Source: Aurantiacibacter luteus (GTDB lineage: Bacteria > Pseudomonadota > Alphaproteobacteria > Sphingomonadales > Sphingomonadaceae). From it: a DNA stretch of 64,000 nucleotides. Numbering within the stretch: position 1 is the first letter of the stretch; each line of letters starts with the position of its first letter. Under the pieces are notes generated by a model. The model made no database searches. It was not told the origin of the DNA and was given only the letters and a program-made list of their open reading frames with translations. A program made the position numbers and the translations under genes. The stretch spans positions 744,001 to 808,000 of the forward strand of contig NZ_LBHB01000001.1 in assembly GCF_001010945.1 (NCBI RefSeq), read 5' to 3'. Positions 1-8,626 of this stretch are shown in pieces.

Positions 1-1162
1 GCTGAACCAGCTCACCGGCAAGCGGGTGGCGCTCGTCGCGCACCCCGCGTCCGTGACGGTGGATCTGACACACAGCCTCGATGCGCTGATCGCGGCTGGC
101 GTCAACGTCACCAGCGCCTTCGGCCCGCAGCACGGGCTGAAGGGCGACAAGCAGGACAACATGGTGGAGACCGCGGACGAAACCGATCCGCAATACGGCA
201 TTCCCGTTTTCAGCCTCTACGGCGAAGTGCGGCGGCCCACGGGTCAGATGATGTCGAGCGCGGACGTGTTCCTGTTCGACCTGCAGGACCTCGGCTGCCG
301 CATCTACACCTTCGTCACCACGCTGCTCTACCTGCTGGAGGAGGCCGCGCGTCACGGCAAGAGCGTGTGGGTGCTCGACCGGCCCAACCCCGCGGGTCGC
401 CCGGTCGAAGGCACGTTGCTGGTGCCGGGGCACGAGAGCTTTGTCGGCGCCGCGCCCATGCCCATGCGCCACGGGCTGACGATGGGCGAGATGGGCCACT
501 GGTTCATCCGCCACTTCGGACTCGACGTCGACTACCGCGTTATCGAGATGCTCGACTGGCTGCCGGAGGGACCGGGGCACGGCTGGCCGAGCGACCGCGT
601 GTGGATCAACCCGTCGCCCAATGCCGCCAACGTCAACATGGCGCGCGCCTATGCCGGGACGGTGATGATCGAGGGCGCGACGCTGAGCGAGGGCAGGGGC
701 ACCACCCGCCCTCTCGAAGTGCTGTTCGGCGCGCCCGATCTCGACGCGAAGGCCGTGCTCGCCGAGATGCACCGCTTCGCGCCCGAATGGCTGGCAGGCT
801 GCGCGATCCGCGAGTGCTGGTTCGAGCCGACCTTCCACAAGCACGCGCACCAGTTGTGCAGCGCGCTGATGATTCACGCCGAGGGCCCGTTCTACGACCA
901 CGAGGATTTCCGCCCGTGGCGGCTGCAGGCGCTGGCCTTCAAGGCGATCCGCAATCTCCACGCCGATTACCCGATCTGGCGCGGCAAAGATTTCAAGTAC
1001 GAATACACCGACGATGTGCTCGCCATCGACGTTATCAACGGCGGGCCAGCCCTGCGCGAATGGGTGGACGATCCGTCGTCCACGCCAGCCGACCTCGAAG
1101 CGCTCGCCGCGCCCGATGAGGCGCGGTGGCGCGAGGATGTGGCGGACCTGCTGCTTTACTGA
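1..1162 (+). CDS. NamZ-like exo-beta-N-acetylmuramidase (DUF1343), 5' end cut by window
   Basis: The reading frame is open from base 2, so the true start and any signal peptide lie outside the window. The visible 386 residues match the DUF1343/NamZ family (glycoside hydrolase family GH171), which removes MurNAc from the non-reducing end of peptidoglycan fragments during wall recycling. Visible family signatures are FGPQHGLKGDKQ near the start, DLQDLGCRIYTF, VLDRPNPAGR and the EGATLSEGRGTTRP motif. The C-terminal half contains the usual KAIRNLHADYP segment. The stop overlaps the stop of the convergent gene at 1156-1524 by 7 bases. The family call is secure; the exact substrate is inferred from characterised members. 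Confidence 0.85.
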   Translation, partial: LNQLTGKRVALVAHPASVTVDLTHSLDALIAAGVNVTSAFGPQHGLKGDKQDNMVETADETDPQYGIPVFSLYGEVRRPTGQMMSSADVFLFDLQDLGCRIYTFVTTLLYLLEEAARHGKSVWVLDRPNPAGRPVEGTLLVPGHESFVGAAPMPMRHGLTMGEMGHWFIRHFGLDVDYRVIEMLDWLPEGPGHGWPSDRVWINPSPNAANVNMARAYAGTVMIEGATLSEGRGTTRPLEVLFGAPDLDAKAVLAEMHRFAPEWLAGCAIRECWFEPTFHKHAHQLCSALMIHAEGPFYDHEDFRPWRLQALAFKAIRNLHADYPIWRGKDFKYEYTDDVLAIDVINGGPALREWVDDPSSTPADLEALAAPDEARWREDVADLLLY

Positions 1163-1524
1163 GCCGGCTGCGGACGGAGCGGCCCTTCCTGCGGCAGCGG
1201 GAGGGGGCGAATGTCGCCATCGTTCACGACCAGCACGGCACACCCGTCCACGGTGTGGTCCACGGCCTTGAATAGGATGGGGTAGTCCGGATCGGCGGGG
1301 CGGCGGTCGAGCCGGGGCAGGCCACGCTCCTCTCGCACCTGATGGATCGTATCGTCGCAGCGACCGCGCGCCGTAAGCTGAAGATCGGGCTGCGCATCCA
1401 GCACGAGGGGGCCGCGCTCGAACAACGGGGGCGGGTTGGCGGGCGCTTGCTCCAACCTCTCCTGCGCTGCGACCAGCAGCGGGGCGGCGGCGATCAGGGC
1501 GGCAAAGGGAAGGATTTTCCTCAT
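1156..1524 (-). CDS. Small secreted protein of unknown function
   Basis: A 122-residue protein starting MRKILPFAALIAAAPLLVAA, a clear Sec signal peptide with likely cleavage after about residue 20. The mature part is proline-rich (APANPPPLFERGP) and holds two cysteines, in GRCDDT and DGCAVLV, that could form a disulfide. No family is recognised. An AGGAAC Shine-Dalgarno-like element lies just upstream of the ATG at 1524. Its 3' end overlaps the NamZ-like gene by 7 bases in convergent orientation. The coding call rests on the signal peptide, the ribosome site and lack of a better competing frame. Confidence 0.65.
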   Translation of the reverse strand: MRKILPFAALIAAAPLLVAAQERLEQAPANPPPLFERGPLVLDAQPDLQLTARGRCDDTIHQVREERGLPRLDRRPADPDYPILFKAVDHTVDGCAVLVVNDGDIRPLPLPQEGPLRPQPAQ

Positions 1525-1622
1525 CGATAGGTTCCTTTCGGAGCAAAGGCTATCATGCGGCCTCCGTTTCGCCTAGCGAGAGAGTTAACCCGATATTCGC
1601 GTCCCGCTGCTAGCGCGCGGGC

Positions 1623-2531
1623 ATGGGCAGGGACCTCGCCATCACCAGCGACACCGCGGCGCAAGCGGCTTGCAACCTGTGCGGGTCGCACTCGGCCGAG
1701 CACCTGTTCACCAAGAAGGGCTACCGCCTCGTGCAATGCTGCGACTGCGGTCTCGCCTTTATCGCCAACCCGCCCGATGCGGCAGGTATCGCGGCCATCT
1801 ACGACGTCGCCGCGTCTTATCACGACCAGCTGCTCGATCCCGAGAGCGAGGACCACAGGCGCCAGCTGCGCGTCGCACACCAGCATCTGAAGATGCTGCG
1901 AAGGTTTCGGCCGCAACTCGAAGGGCTGCGGTTGCTGGACATCGGGTGTTCTTCGGGCATTTTCCTGAGCGAGGCGAGCGCCCACGGCGTCGAGGGTGAA
2001 GGCGCCGAACTCTCACGCCGGACCGCCGAGTTCGCCCGCACCCATTTCGGACTGCCGATCCACCCCGGCGACTGGCGCGAAGCGGGCTATGGCGATGCCA
2101 GCTTCGACATCGTCACCCTGTTCGACGTGATCGAGCACCTGCCCGATCCCATGCAGGAGCTGCGCGACATCCGCCGCCTGTTGAAACCGGGCGGTCTGCT
2201 GCTGCAATCGACACCCGATATCGAAGGCCTGTTCCCTCGCATCTCGCAGCGCTTTGCCGGGGCGCTCGATTACTGGCCGCATCCCGAGCCGCCGCACCAC
2301 CTGTTCCAGTTCTCCGAAGCCACGCTCGCGGCGATGGTCGAGAAGGCCGGATACCGAACCACCGGCGCGCATCACGTGGCCATCGATTTCGCCTACAACT
2401 TCGGAACGCCCGCGCACTGGAAAGTCAGCCCGAAGATGCTCGCCTACGCCGCCGCATTCGCCCCTGTCGCGGTCGTCGGCAATTACATGGGGCAGGGCGA
2501 CTGGCTGTACCTCGGCGCAACGCGCGACTGA
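1623..2531 (+). CDS. Class I SAM-dependent methyltransferase with N-terminal zinc ribbon
   Basis: A 302-residue protein. Residues 17-43 carry CNLCG and CCDCG, a Cys4 zinc-ribbon-like module common in front of this methyltransferase group. The Rossmann fold follows, with the SAM-binding motif LLDIGCSSGIF at about residues 104-114, acidic VEGEGAEL and the post-I segment VTLFDVIEHLPDP; KPGGLLL is typical of the UbiG/Methyltransf_23 type. The substrate cannot be read from sequence; relatives act on lipids, sugars or small molecules. It stands alone between a divergent secreted-protein gene and convergent parE. No strong ribosome site is seen at the chosen ATG. Confidence 0.8.
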   Translation: MGRDLAITSDTAAQAACNLCGSHSAEHLFTKKGYRLVQCCDCGLAFIANPPDAAGIAAIYDVAASYHDQLLDPESEDHRRQLRVAHQHLKMLRRFRPQLEGLRLLDIGCSSGIFLSEASAHGVEGEGAELSRRTAEFARTHFGLPIHPGDWREAGYGDASFDIVTLFDVIEHLPDPMQELRDIRRLLKPGGLLLQSTPDIEGLFPRISQRFAGALDYWPHPEPPHHLFQFSEATLAAMVEKAGYRTTGAHHVAIDFAYNFGTPAHWKVSPKMLAYAAAFAPVAVVGNYMGQGDWLYLGATRD

Positions 2532-2559
2532 GACGACGACCTGGCGGGCAAACGCTCGA

Positions 2560-4536
2560 TCAGGCGTCGATCAAGTCGCGGTCGACCTCGCCGGCGCGGT
2601 TCTGGATGAAGTTGAAGCGGTGTTCCGGATTGCGGCCCATGAGCTGGTCGACTAGCTCCTTCACCGCGTGGCGATCCTGATGTTCGGCGGGGAGCGTGAT
2701 GCGGGTGAGAGTGCGGGTGGCCGGGTCCATCGTCGTCTCGCGCAGCTGGCCGGGGTTCATTTCGCCAAGGCCCTTGAAGCGGCTGACCTCCACCTTCTTG
2801 CCTTTGAACTTGCCCGCCTCGATCTCCGCGCGGTGCTCGTCGTCGCGGGCGTAGACGCTCTCCTTGTTGGCGGTCAGGCGGTAGAGCGGCGGCTGCGCGA
2901 GGTAGAGGTGGCCGTTGCGCACCAGCTCCGGCATCTCCTGGAAGAAGAAGGTCATCAGCAGCGTGGCGATGTGCGCGCCGTCGACGTCGGCATCGGTCAT
3001 GATGACGATCTTGTCGTAGCGCAGCGCTTCCTCGTCGTAGTCCTTGCGCGTGCCGCACCCGAGCGCCAGCCCGAGGTCGGCGATTTCGCTGTTGGCGCGG
3101 ATCTTGTCGGCGGTGGCGCTGGCGACGTTGAGGATCTTGCCGCGGATCGGCAGGATCGCCTGCGTCTTGCGGTTGCGCGCCTGCTTGGCGCTGCCGCCCG
3201 CGCTGTCTCCCTCGACGATGAACAGCTCGGTCTCGCCGTCCCCTTCGCCCGAGCAATCGGTCAGCTTGCCGGGCAGGCGCAGCTTCTTGGCATTGGTCGC
3301 GGTCTTGCGCTTGATCTCGCGTTCCTGCTTGCGCTTCAGCCGCTCGTCCATCCGCTCCATGACGCTGGCGAGCAGGGCGCGGCCGCGGTCCATGTTGTCG
3401 GCGAGGAAGTGGTCGAAGTGATCGCGCACCGCGTTCTCGACCAGCCGCGCAGCCTCGGGCGAGGTCAGCCGGTCCTTGGTCTGCGACTGGAACTGCGGAT
3501 CGCGGATGAACACGCTGAGCATGATCTCGGCGCCGGTCATCACGTCGTCGGCCGTCAGGTCCTTCGCCTTCTTTGCGCCGGTCAGCTCGCCGAAGGCGCG
3601 CAGGCCCTTGGTCATGGCCGCGCGCAGGCCCGCCTCGTGCGTGCCGCCATCGGGCGTGGGTACGGTGTTGCAGTACCAGCTGGTCGAGCCGTCGGACCAC
3701 AGCGGCCAGGCAACGGCCCATTCGACGCGGCCCTGTTCTTCTGCGAAATCCTGCCGCCCGGTGAAGAAATCCGCCGTCACGCACTCGCGCGCGCCGACCT
3801 GTTCGCGCAGGTGATCGGCAAGGCCGCCGGGAAACTGGAATACCGCTTCCGCCGGCACGTCGTCGTTGGAGAGGGCGGGGGCGCATTTCCAGCGGATCTC
3901 GACCCCGGCGTAGAGGTAGGCCTTGGAGCGGGCGAGCTGGAACAGGCGCTTGGGCTTGAAGGCGCGGTCGCCGAAAATTTCGGTATCGGGCACGAATGTG
4001 ACGCTGGTGCCGCGACGGTTGGGCGTATCGCCCACCTTCTTCAGCGCGCCTTGCGGCATCCCGCGAGAGAATTCCTGCGCGTAGACCTCCTTGTTGCGGG
4101 CAACCTCGACCCGCGTGTGGCTGGAGAGCGCGTTGACCACGCTGACGCCCACGCCGTGCAGGCCGCCGCTGGTGGCGTAGGCCTTGCCGGAGAACTTGCC
4201 GCCCGAATGCAGCGTGGTCATGATGACTTCCAGCGTGGACTTGCCGGGGAATTTCGGATGCTCGTCCACCGGCATGCCGCGGCCATTGTCGGTGATGGTG
4301 AGGCGGTTGCCCTCTTCCAGCGTCACCTCGATGCGGCTCGCATGGCCTGCCACGGCCTCGTCCATCGAGTTGTCGAGCACCTCGGCGGCGAGGTGATGCA
4401 GGGCGCGCTCGTCGGTGCCGCCGATGTACATACCGGGCCGGCGGCGGACGGGCTCCAGCCCCTCCAGCACCTCGATCGCGCTGGAATCGTAATCGCCTCC
4501 GCCCTTGGGCAGGCTGTCGAACAGGTCATCGCTCAT
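2560..4536 (-). CDS. parE: DNA topoisomerase IV subunit B
   Basis: A 658-residue GyrB/ParE-type ATPase subunit; with ParC it decatenates daughter chromosomes. The GHKL ATPase motifs are intact: EVLDNSMDEA (from residue 52), ITDNGRGMP (81-89) and GLHGVGVSVVNALS. The TOPRIM domain has EGDSAGG (442-448) and TDADVDGAHI (DAD 515-517), and the C-terminal KGLGEMNPGQLRETTMD segment is normal. The length, the lack of the GyrB insert and RRRPGMYIGGTDER support ParE rather than GyrB. A strong GGAAG-like site lies before the ATG. parC is not in the window. Confidence 0.95.
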   Translation of the reverse strand: MSDDLFDSLPKGGGDYDSSAIEVLEGLEPVRRRPGMYIGGTDERALHHLAAEVLDNSMDEAVAGHASRIEVTLEEGNRLTITDNGRGMPVDEHPKFPGKSTLEVIMTTLHSGGKFSGKAYATSGGLHGVGVSVVNALSSHTRVEVARNKEVYAQEFSRGMPQGALKKVGDTPNRRGTSVTFVPDTEIFGDRAFKPKRLFQLARSKAYLYAGVEIRWKCAPALSNDDVPAEAVFQFPGGLADHLREQVGARECVTADFFTGRQDFAEEQGRVEWAVAWPLWSDGSTSWYCNTVPTPDGGTHEAGLRAAMTKGLRAFGELTGAKKAKDLTADDVMTGAEIMLSVFIRDPQFQSQTKDRLTSPEAARLVENAVRDHFDHFLADNMDRGRALLASVMERMDERLKRKQEREIKRKTATNAKKLRLPGKLTDCSGEGDGETELFIVEGDSAGGSAKQARNRKTQAILPIRGKILNVASATADKIRANSEIADLGLALGCGTRKDYDEEALRYDKIVIMTDADVDGAHIATLLMTFFFQEMPELVRNGHLYLAQPPLYRLTANKESVYARDDEHRAEIEAGKFKGKKVEVSRFKGLGEMNPGQLRETTMDPATRTLTRITLPAEHQDRHAVKELVDQLMGRNPEHRFNFIQNRAGEVDRDLIDA

Positions 4537-4598
4537 GGAAGGGGATATAGGCTGGCGGAATCCCGGCGTTCAAGGCGCACAGCAGCGGTTATCCGGCA

Positions 4599-5771
4599 TC
4601 AGGAGCCCGTTGGCGCGGGATCGACGACGGTAAAGGCCCCGTTGCCGATCTGGCGGACCTCCAGCGCGCGGTGGCCTACACCGTCGGCGGAAAACCGGAT
4701 CGGCCCGTCGAGCCCGAGAAAGCCTCCCTCGTCGGTCAGCATCGCGGGCACAAGCGGGCGGCCAGGCTGCCAGTCGCGCGCCAGTCGCAGCGTCAGCAGC
4801 ACCGAATCGTAGCCGAGCGTGGCGATGCGGTAAGGCTCGCTTCCGAAACGCGAGACGTAGCTTGCGGCAAACTGGCGATAGCGGGCATCGGGCACGGCGG
4901 CGAACCAGGCACCGCGCAGCGCCGGGGTGCGGGTGAGCTCGTCCTCCCGGCTCCACAGTTCGGTGCCGATGATCGAGGGCAGGGCCTGGCCTGCATCCTT
5001 CAGCCGCGGCGCGGCCATCGCCGCGAGGCGCGCGCCATCGGCGATCAGCACGGTGTCGTAGCCGCCTGCTGCACGCAGCCGGTCGGCGGCAGAGAGGATC
5101 GAGGTGTTGTTGCGGTCGTACCGCTCGCTGCGCACCACCCGCGCACCGCTGGCCGTCACCGCCTGCTCCAGCGCGCGCAGGGCGCGGTCGCCGTAGTCGC
5201 CGCGCGGGGCGAGCGCGGCAAAGGTGCGCGCGCCCTGGTCGACCGCGAATGTCACCACGCGCGCCACCGATTGGTCGGGGATATGGCCCATCACGAAGAC
5301 ATCGCGCTGGGCGACGGAGGTATCGTTGGAGAAGGTGAGCAGCGGTGTCGCGGCAGGCCGTGCCGCGGCCAGCACCGGAGCGACGTCGTCGCGCACCAGC
5401 GGGCCGAGGATCAGGCGGTTGCCGTCCGCCACTGCGCGGCGCGCGGCATCGCCGGCTCCCGCGCCCGTATCGTAGGTGGTGATGCGCAGGTTCTGCGCGC
5501 CGGTGTCGAGCAGCGCCATCGTGCTGGCATTGGCGATCGACTGGCCGACCTCGGCATTCTCGCCCGACAGCGGCACGAGCAGGGCGATGCGGTGCCGCTC
5601 GACATCGACGGGCAGGGCATCGGCATCGGGAGGGGGGGGCGGTGGCGGGGGCAGCATCACGGCGGGCTCATTGCGAACGGGCGCTTCGTTGCCGCCGGGA
5701 ATGACTGCGCACCCCGCCAGCGCGAGCGCGCCGAGCCCCGCCAGTGCGAGCCGCTTCACCGCATCGAACAT
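4599..5771 (-). CDS. LpoA-like periplasmic lipoprotein (penicillin-binding protein activator family)
   Basis: A 390-residue lipoprotein: the signal LALAGLGALALAGC ends in a lipobox with Cys near residue 21, followed by a proline run (eight P) acting as a tether. The remainder is a type I periplasmic-binding fold (Peripla_BP_6/LpoA), from HRIALLVPLSGENAEVGQS through FLGLDGPIRFSADG. In E. coli LpoA activates PBP1A from the outer membrane. Context supports LpoA: the gene is divergent from rsmI, with yraN next, as in the E. coli yraL-yraM-yraN region. An amino-acid ABC transporter receptor is the alternative, but no transporter genes are nearby. Confidence 0.75.
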   Translation of the reverse strand: MFDAVKRLALAGLGALALAGCAVIPGGNEAPVRNEPAVMLPPPPPPPPDADALPVDVERHRIALLVPLSGENAEVGQSIANASTMALLDTGAQNLRITTYDTGAGAGDAARRAVADGNRLILGPLVRDDVAPVLAAARPAATPLLTFSNDTSVAQRDVFVMGHIPDQSVARVVTFAVDQGARTFAALAPRGDYGDRALRALEQAVTASGARVVRSERYDRNNTSILSAADRLRAAGGYDTVLIADGARLAAMAAPRLKDAGQALPSIIGTELWSREDELTRTPALRGAWFAAVPDARYRQFAASYVSRFGSEPYRIATLGYDSVLLTLRLARDWQPGRPLVPAMLTDEGGFLGLDGPIRFSADGVGHRALEVRQIGNGAFTVVDPAPTGS

Positions 5772-5809
5772 ACTTGCCGTCCCTCTGCCTCGCGTCCAAG
5801 GGTCGCGGC

Positions 5810-6652
5810 GTGACCGACGACAGCGCGACCCTTTCCCCCGGACTCTACATCGTCGCCACGCCCATTGGCAATCTCGGCGACATCACCATGCGCGCCGCCG
5901 ACGTGCTGGCGCGCTGCGACGGGATTGCCTGCGAGGATACGCGAGTCACGCACAAGCTCATGCGCCATCTCGGCGTGTCGAAGCCGCTGTGGCGTTACGA
6001 CGATCACAGCGCCCCCAACGACCGGGCGCGGCTGGTGGAATCGATGCGCACCCGCGCCGTGGCCTTGGTGAGCGACGCGGGCATGCCGCTCGTTTCCGAC
6101 CCCGGCTATCGGCTGGTGCAGGATGCGAAGGAAGCGGGCGTGAGCGTCACCGCGCTGCCGGGCGCGAACGCTCCGCTGACGGCGCTGGCACTTTCGGGCC
6201 TGCCGAACGACCGCTTCCTGTTCGCAGGCTTCCTTCCGCCCAAGGGCAAGGCCCGGCGTGATGTGCTGGCCGAGCTGGGGCGGGTGCGGACGACGCTCAT
6301 CTTTTTCGAGACCGCGCCGCGCCTCGTGAAAAGCCTGTCCGCCATCGCCGAGGTGCTGCCGGGCCGCGCGGTGGCCGTGGCACGCGAGTTGACCAAGATG
6401 TTCGAGGAATGTCGCACCGGCACCGCCGAAGACCTCGCGGCGCATTACGAAGCTCATCCGCCCAAGGGAGAGATCGTCCTCCTTGTAGGCCCGCCGCTAG
6501 AGGAAGCGCCGAGCGAGGACGAAGCCGAGGCCATGCTGCGCGAACTGCTCGAGACCGAGAAGGCTTCGCGCGCCGCCGCCGAGGTCGCCAGGGTTACGGG
6601 GCTCGACCGCAAGGCGCTTTACGCCCGCGCGATGGAGCTGAAAGGCGAATGA
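5810..6652 (+). CDS. rsmI: 16S rRNA (cytidine(1402)-2'-O)-methyltransferase
   Basis: A 280-residue tetrapyrrole-methylase-fold enzyme that 2'-O-methylates C1402 in the 16S rRNA decoding centre. Signatures seen are LYIVATPIGNLGDITMRA near the N-terminus, CEDTRVTHKLMRHL, LVSDAGMPLVSDPGYRLV and LPGANAPLTALALSGLP. I chose GTG at 5810 because homology begins at once (VTDDSATLSPGLYIV); an upstream ATG at 5744 would add 22 unrelated residues and run into the divergent lipoprotein gene. Its stop overlaps the yraN start (ATGA), so the two are translationally coupled. Confidence 0.93.
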   Translation: MTDDSATLSPGLYIVATPIGNLGDITMRAADVLARCDGIACEDTRVTHKLMRHLGVSKPLWRYDDHSAPNDRARLVESMRTRAVALVSDAGMPLVSDPGYRLVQDAKEAGVSVTALPGANAPLTALALSGLPNDRFLFAGFLPPKGKARRDVLAELGRVRTTLIFFETAPRLVKSLSAIAEVLPGRAVAVARELTKMFEECRTGTAEDLAAHYEAHPPKGEIVLLVGPPLEEAPSEDEAEAMLRELLETEKASRAAAEVARVTGLDRKALYARAMELKGE

Positions 6653-6999
6653 AGCGCCAGGTCGCGGAGACTAGCGGCCGCGATGCCGAGGCGCGGGCCG
6701 CGCGCTGGCTGGAAGGACAGGGCTACGCGGTGCTGGCTCGCCGCGTGAAGACGAAGGTGGGCGAGATCGACCTCGTCGCGCGAACACAAGGCGTGGTTGC
6801 CTTCGTCGAGGTGAAGTGGCGCCATCGCGCCGCCGATCTCGACCACGCCATCGACGAACACCGGCTGGCCCGCGTTGCCGCCGCGACCGAAGCCGTGGCG
6901 CACAAGTATGCGTTGGGCGGCGAGGACATCCGCATCGACGTGATCCTCCTTGCCCCCGGCACCGAGCCGCGCCACATCGTCAATGCCTGGATGCCGTAG
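6649..6999 (+). CDS. yraN: YraN family protein (UPF0102), putative restriction-endonuclease-fold protein
   Basis: A 116-residue UPF0102 protein. The nuclease-like core is visible as GRDAEARAARWLEGQGY, VGEIDLVAR and FVEVKWR, giving the Asp...Glu-x-Lys arrangement of PD-(D/E)XK folds. The biochemical role of the family is not established. The ATG overlaps the rsmI stop by four bases, which fixes the start; longer upstream frames are shadows of rsmI. The conserved rsmI-yraN adjacency is shared with many proteobacteria. Confidence 0.88.
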   Translation: MKRQVAETSGRDAEARAARWLEGQGYAVLARRVKTKVGEIDLVARTQGVVAFVEVKWRHRAADLDHAIDEHRLARVAAATEAVAHKYALGGEDIRIDVILLAPGTEPRHIVNAWMP

Positions 7000-7007
7000 G
7001 AGCCCCA

Positions 7008-7979
7008 ATGTCCCTCAAAGTAGCCGTCCAGATGGACCCGCTGGAAACCGTCAACATCGCCGGCGACAGCTCCTTCGCCCTGATGCTCGCGGCGCAGGAG
7101 CGCGGGCATTCGCTGTGGGAATACGACGTCAGGACGCTGAGCTGGCAGGACGGCGCGATCTGCGCCTGGGCGCGGCCCGTAAGCCATGTGCAGCGGGTGA
7201 AGGGCGACCACTTCCGCGCGGGCGAGCGGCAGAAGATCGATCTCGCCGAGGATATCGACGTGGTCCTGATGCGGCAGGACCCGCCGTTCGATCTCGGCTA
7301 CATCAGCGCCGCGCTGCTGCTCGACCGGCTGAAGGGCACAACGCTCGTCAGCAACGATCCGCGCGAGGTAATCAACGCGCCGGAAAAGATGTACGTGCTC
7401 GATTACGCGCGCTTCATGCCGCCTACTCTCATCACTAGAGTGCTGGAGGACGTGCGCGCCTTCCAGCGCGAGCACGGGGCGGTGGTGGTGAAACCGCTGC
7501 ACGGCAACGGCGGCAAGGCGATCTTCCGTGTGGATGCCGACGGCACCAACCTGTCCGCCCTGTTCGAGGTGTTCAACCAGACCTGGCCCGAGCCGCACAT
7601 GGTGCAGCCCTTCCTCCCCGAGGTGGCGAAGGGCGACAAGCGCATCGTGCTGGTCGACGGCGAGGTCGCGGGCGCGATCAACAGGCGGCCGGGTGCGGGC
7701 GAGTTCCGCTCCAACCTGGCGCAGGGCGGCAGCGCCGAGGCGACCACGCTTACCCCGCGAGAGCGGGAGATCTGCGAGGCGATGGGCCCCGACCTCAAGC
7801 GCCGCGGGCTCACATTCGTCGGCATCGACGTGATCGGCGGCGAGTGGCTGACCGAGATCAACGTCACCAGCCCCACCGGCATCGTCGCCATCGACGGCTT
7901 CAACGGCACCGACACCGCCGGCATGATCTGGGACGCGCTGGAACGGCGCCACGCGGCGATGATCGGCGGCGCGACCTAG
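7008..7979 (+). CDS. gshB: Glutathione synthase
   Basis: A 323-residue ATP-grasp enzyme that joins gamma-glutamylcysteine and glycine, the second step of glutathione synthesis in the cytosol. Family features are VAVQMDPLETVNIAGDSSF at the N-terminus, LMRQDPPFDLGYISAALLLD, NDPREVINAPEKMYVLDY, the ATP-grasp KPLHGNGGKAIFRV and the metal-binding LTEINVTSPTGIVAIDGF near the C-terminus. The start is 8 bases after the yraN stop, preceded by TAGGAG. It sits in the rsmI-yraN-gshB run common in alphaproteobacteria. Confidence 0.95.
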   Translation: MSLKVAVQMDPLETVNIAGDSSFALMLAAQERGHSLWEYDVRTLSWQDGAICAWARPVSHVQRVKGDHFRAGERQKIDLAEDIDVVLMRQDPPFDLGYISAALLLDRLKGTTLVSNDPREVINAPEKMYVLDYARFMPPTLITRVLEDVRAFQREHGAVVVKPLHGNGGKAIFRVDADGTNLSALFEVFNQTWPEPHMVQPFLPEVAKGDKRIVLVDGEVAGAINRRPGAGEFRSNLAQGGSAEATTLTPREREICEAMGPDLKRRGLTFVGIDVIGGEWLTEINVTSPTGIVAIDGFNGTDTAGMIWDALERRHAAMIGGAT

Positions 7980-8011
7980 GACCGAACCGGCCATTTGTCC
8001 GTTGGGGGCGA

Positions 8012-8626
8012 ATGGACCAGCTCATCATCGACCTCATCCACCGCGGCGGATACTTCGGCGTCTTCCTGCTGATGGCGCTCGAGAACGTCGTTCCGCCGGT
8101 ACCGAGCGAAGTCATCATGGGCGTGGGTGGCCTGCTGGTGCACCAGGGCCGGATGGACTTCTGGCCGCTGCTGCTGATCGGCACGCTGGGCACAACGGCG
8201 GGCAACTACTTCTGGTACTGGATCGGCGACAAGTGGGGCTTCGAGCGGCTCGAGCCTTTCGTCGAGCGCTGGGGCCGCTGGCTGACCCTCGATTGGGAGC
8301 ATATCGCCAAGGCGCAGCAGTTCTTCGTGCGCAAGGGCCACTGGGTGGTCTTCTTCCTGCGCTTCAGCCCTTTCCTGCGCACCATCGTCTCGTTGCCCGC
8401 GGGGCTGGCGCATATGCCGCTGTGGAAATTCTTCGGCTATACCTTTGCCGGATCGCTGATCTGGAACGCCCTGCTCATCAAGGGCGGCGAGTGGCTGGGC
8501 GCCTATTTCGCGGAATCGCAGCACGTCCTCGCGTGGATCATCATTGGGCTGATCGTGCTGGGCGTGATCGGCTACGTCTGGCGCGTGATGACCTGGGTGC
8601 CGCGGTCAGAGCGGCCGACCGACTAG
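8012..8626 (+). CDS. DedA family inner-membrane protein
   Basis: A 204-residue polytopic membrane protein of the DedA/SNARE-associated family, now viewed as phospholipid or undecaprenyl-phosphate translocases. Typical motifs are ENVVPPVPSEVIMGVGG near the first re-entrant segment and FLRFSPFLRTIVSLPAGLAHM, which includes the conserved arginine and proline-glycine. About four or five hydrophobic segments are visible. It follows gshB by 32 bases, with GTTGGGGGCG before the ATG. Its stop overlaps the stop of the convergent recombinase gene (palindromic CTAG). Confidence 0.87.
   Translation: MDQLIIDLIHRGGYFGVFLLMALENVVPPVPSEVIMGVGGLLVHQGRMDFWPLLLIGTLGTTAGNYFWYWIGDKWGFERLEPFVERWGRWLTLDWEHIAKAQQFFVRKGHWVVFFLRFSPFLRTIVSLPAGLAHMPLWKFFGYTFAGSLIWNALLIKGGEWLGAYFAESQHVLAWIIIGLIVLGVIGYVWRVMTWVPRSERPTD

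Noticed and set aside
2668-4812. 714-codon plus-strand frame opposite parE
   Set aside because: Exact antisense of parE; its product is a GC-rich shadow with no domain and no ribosome site.
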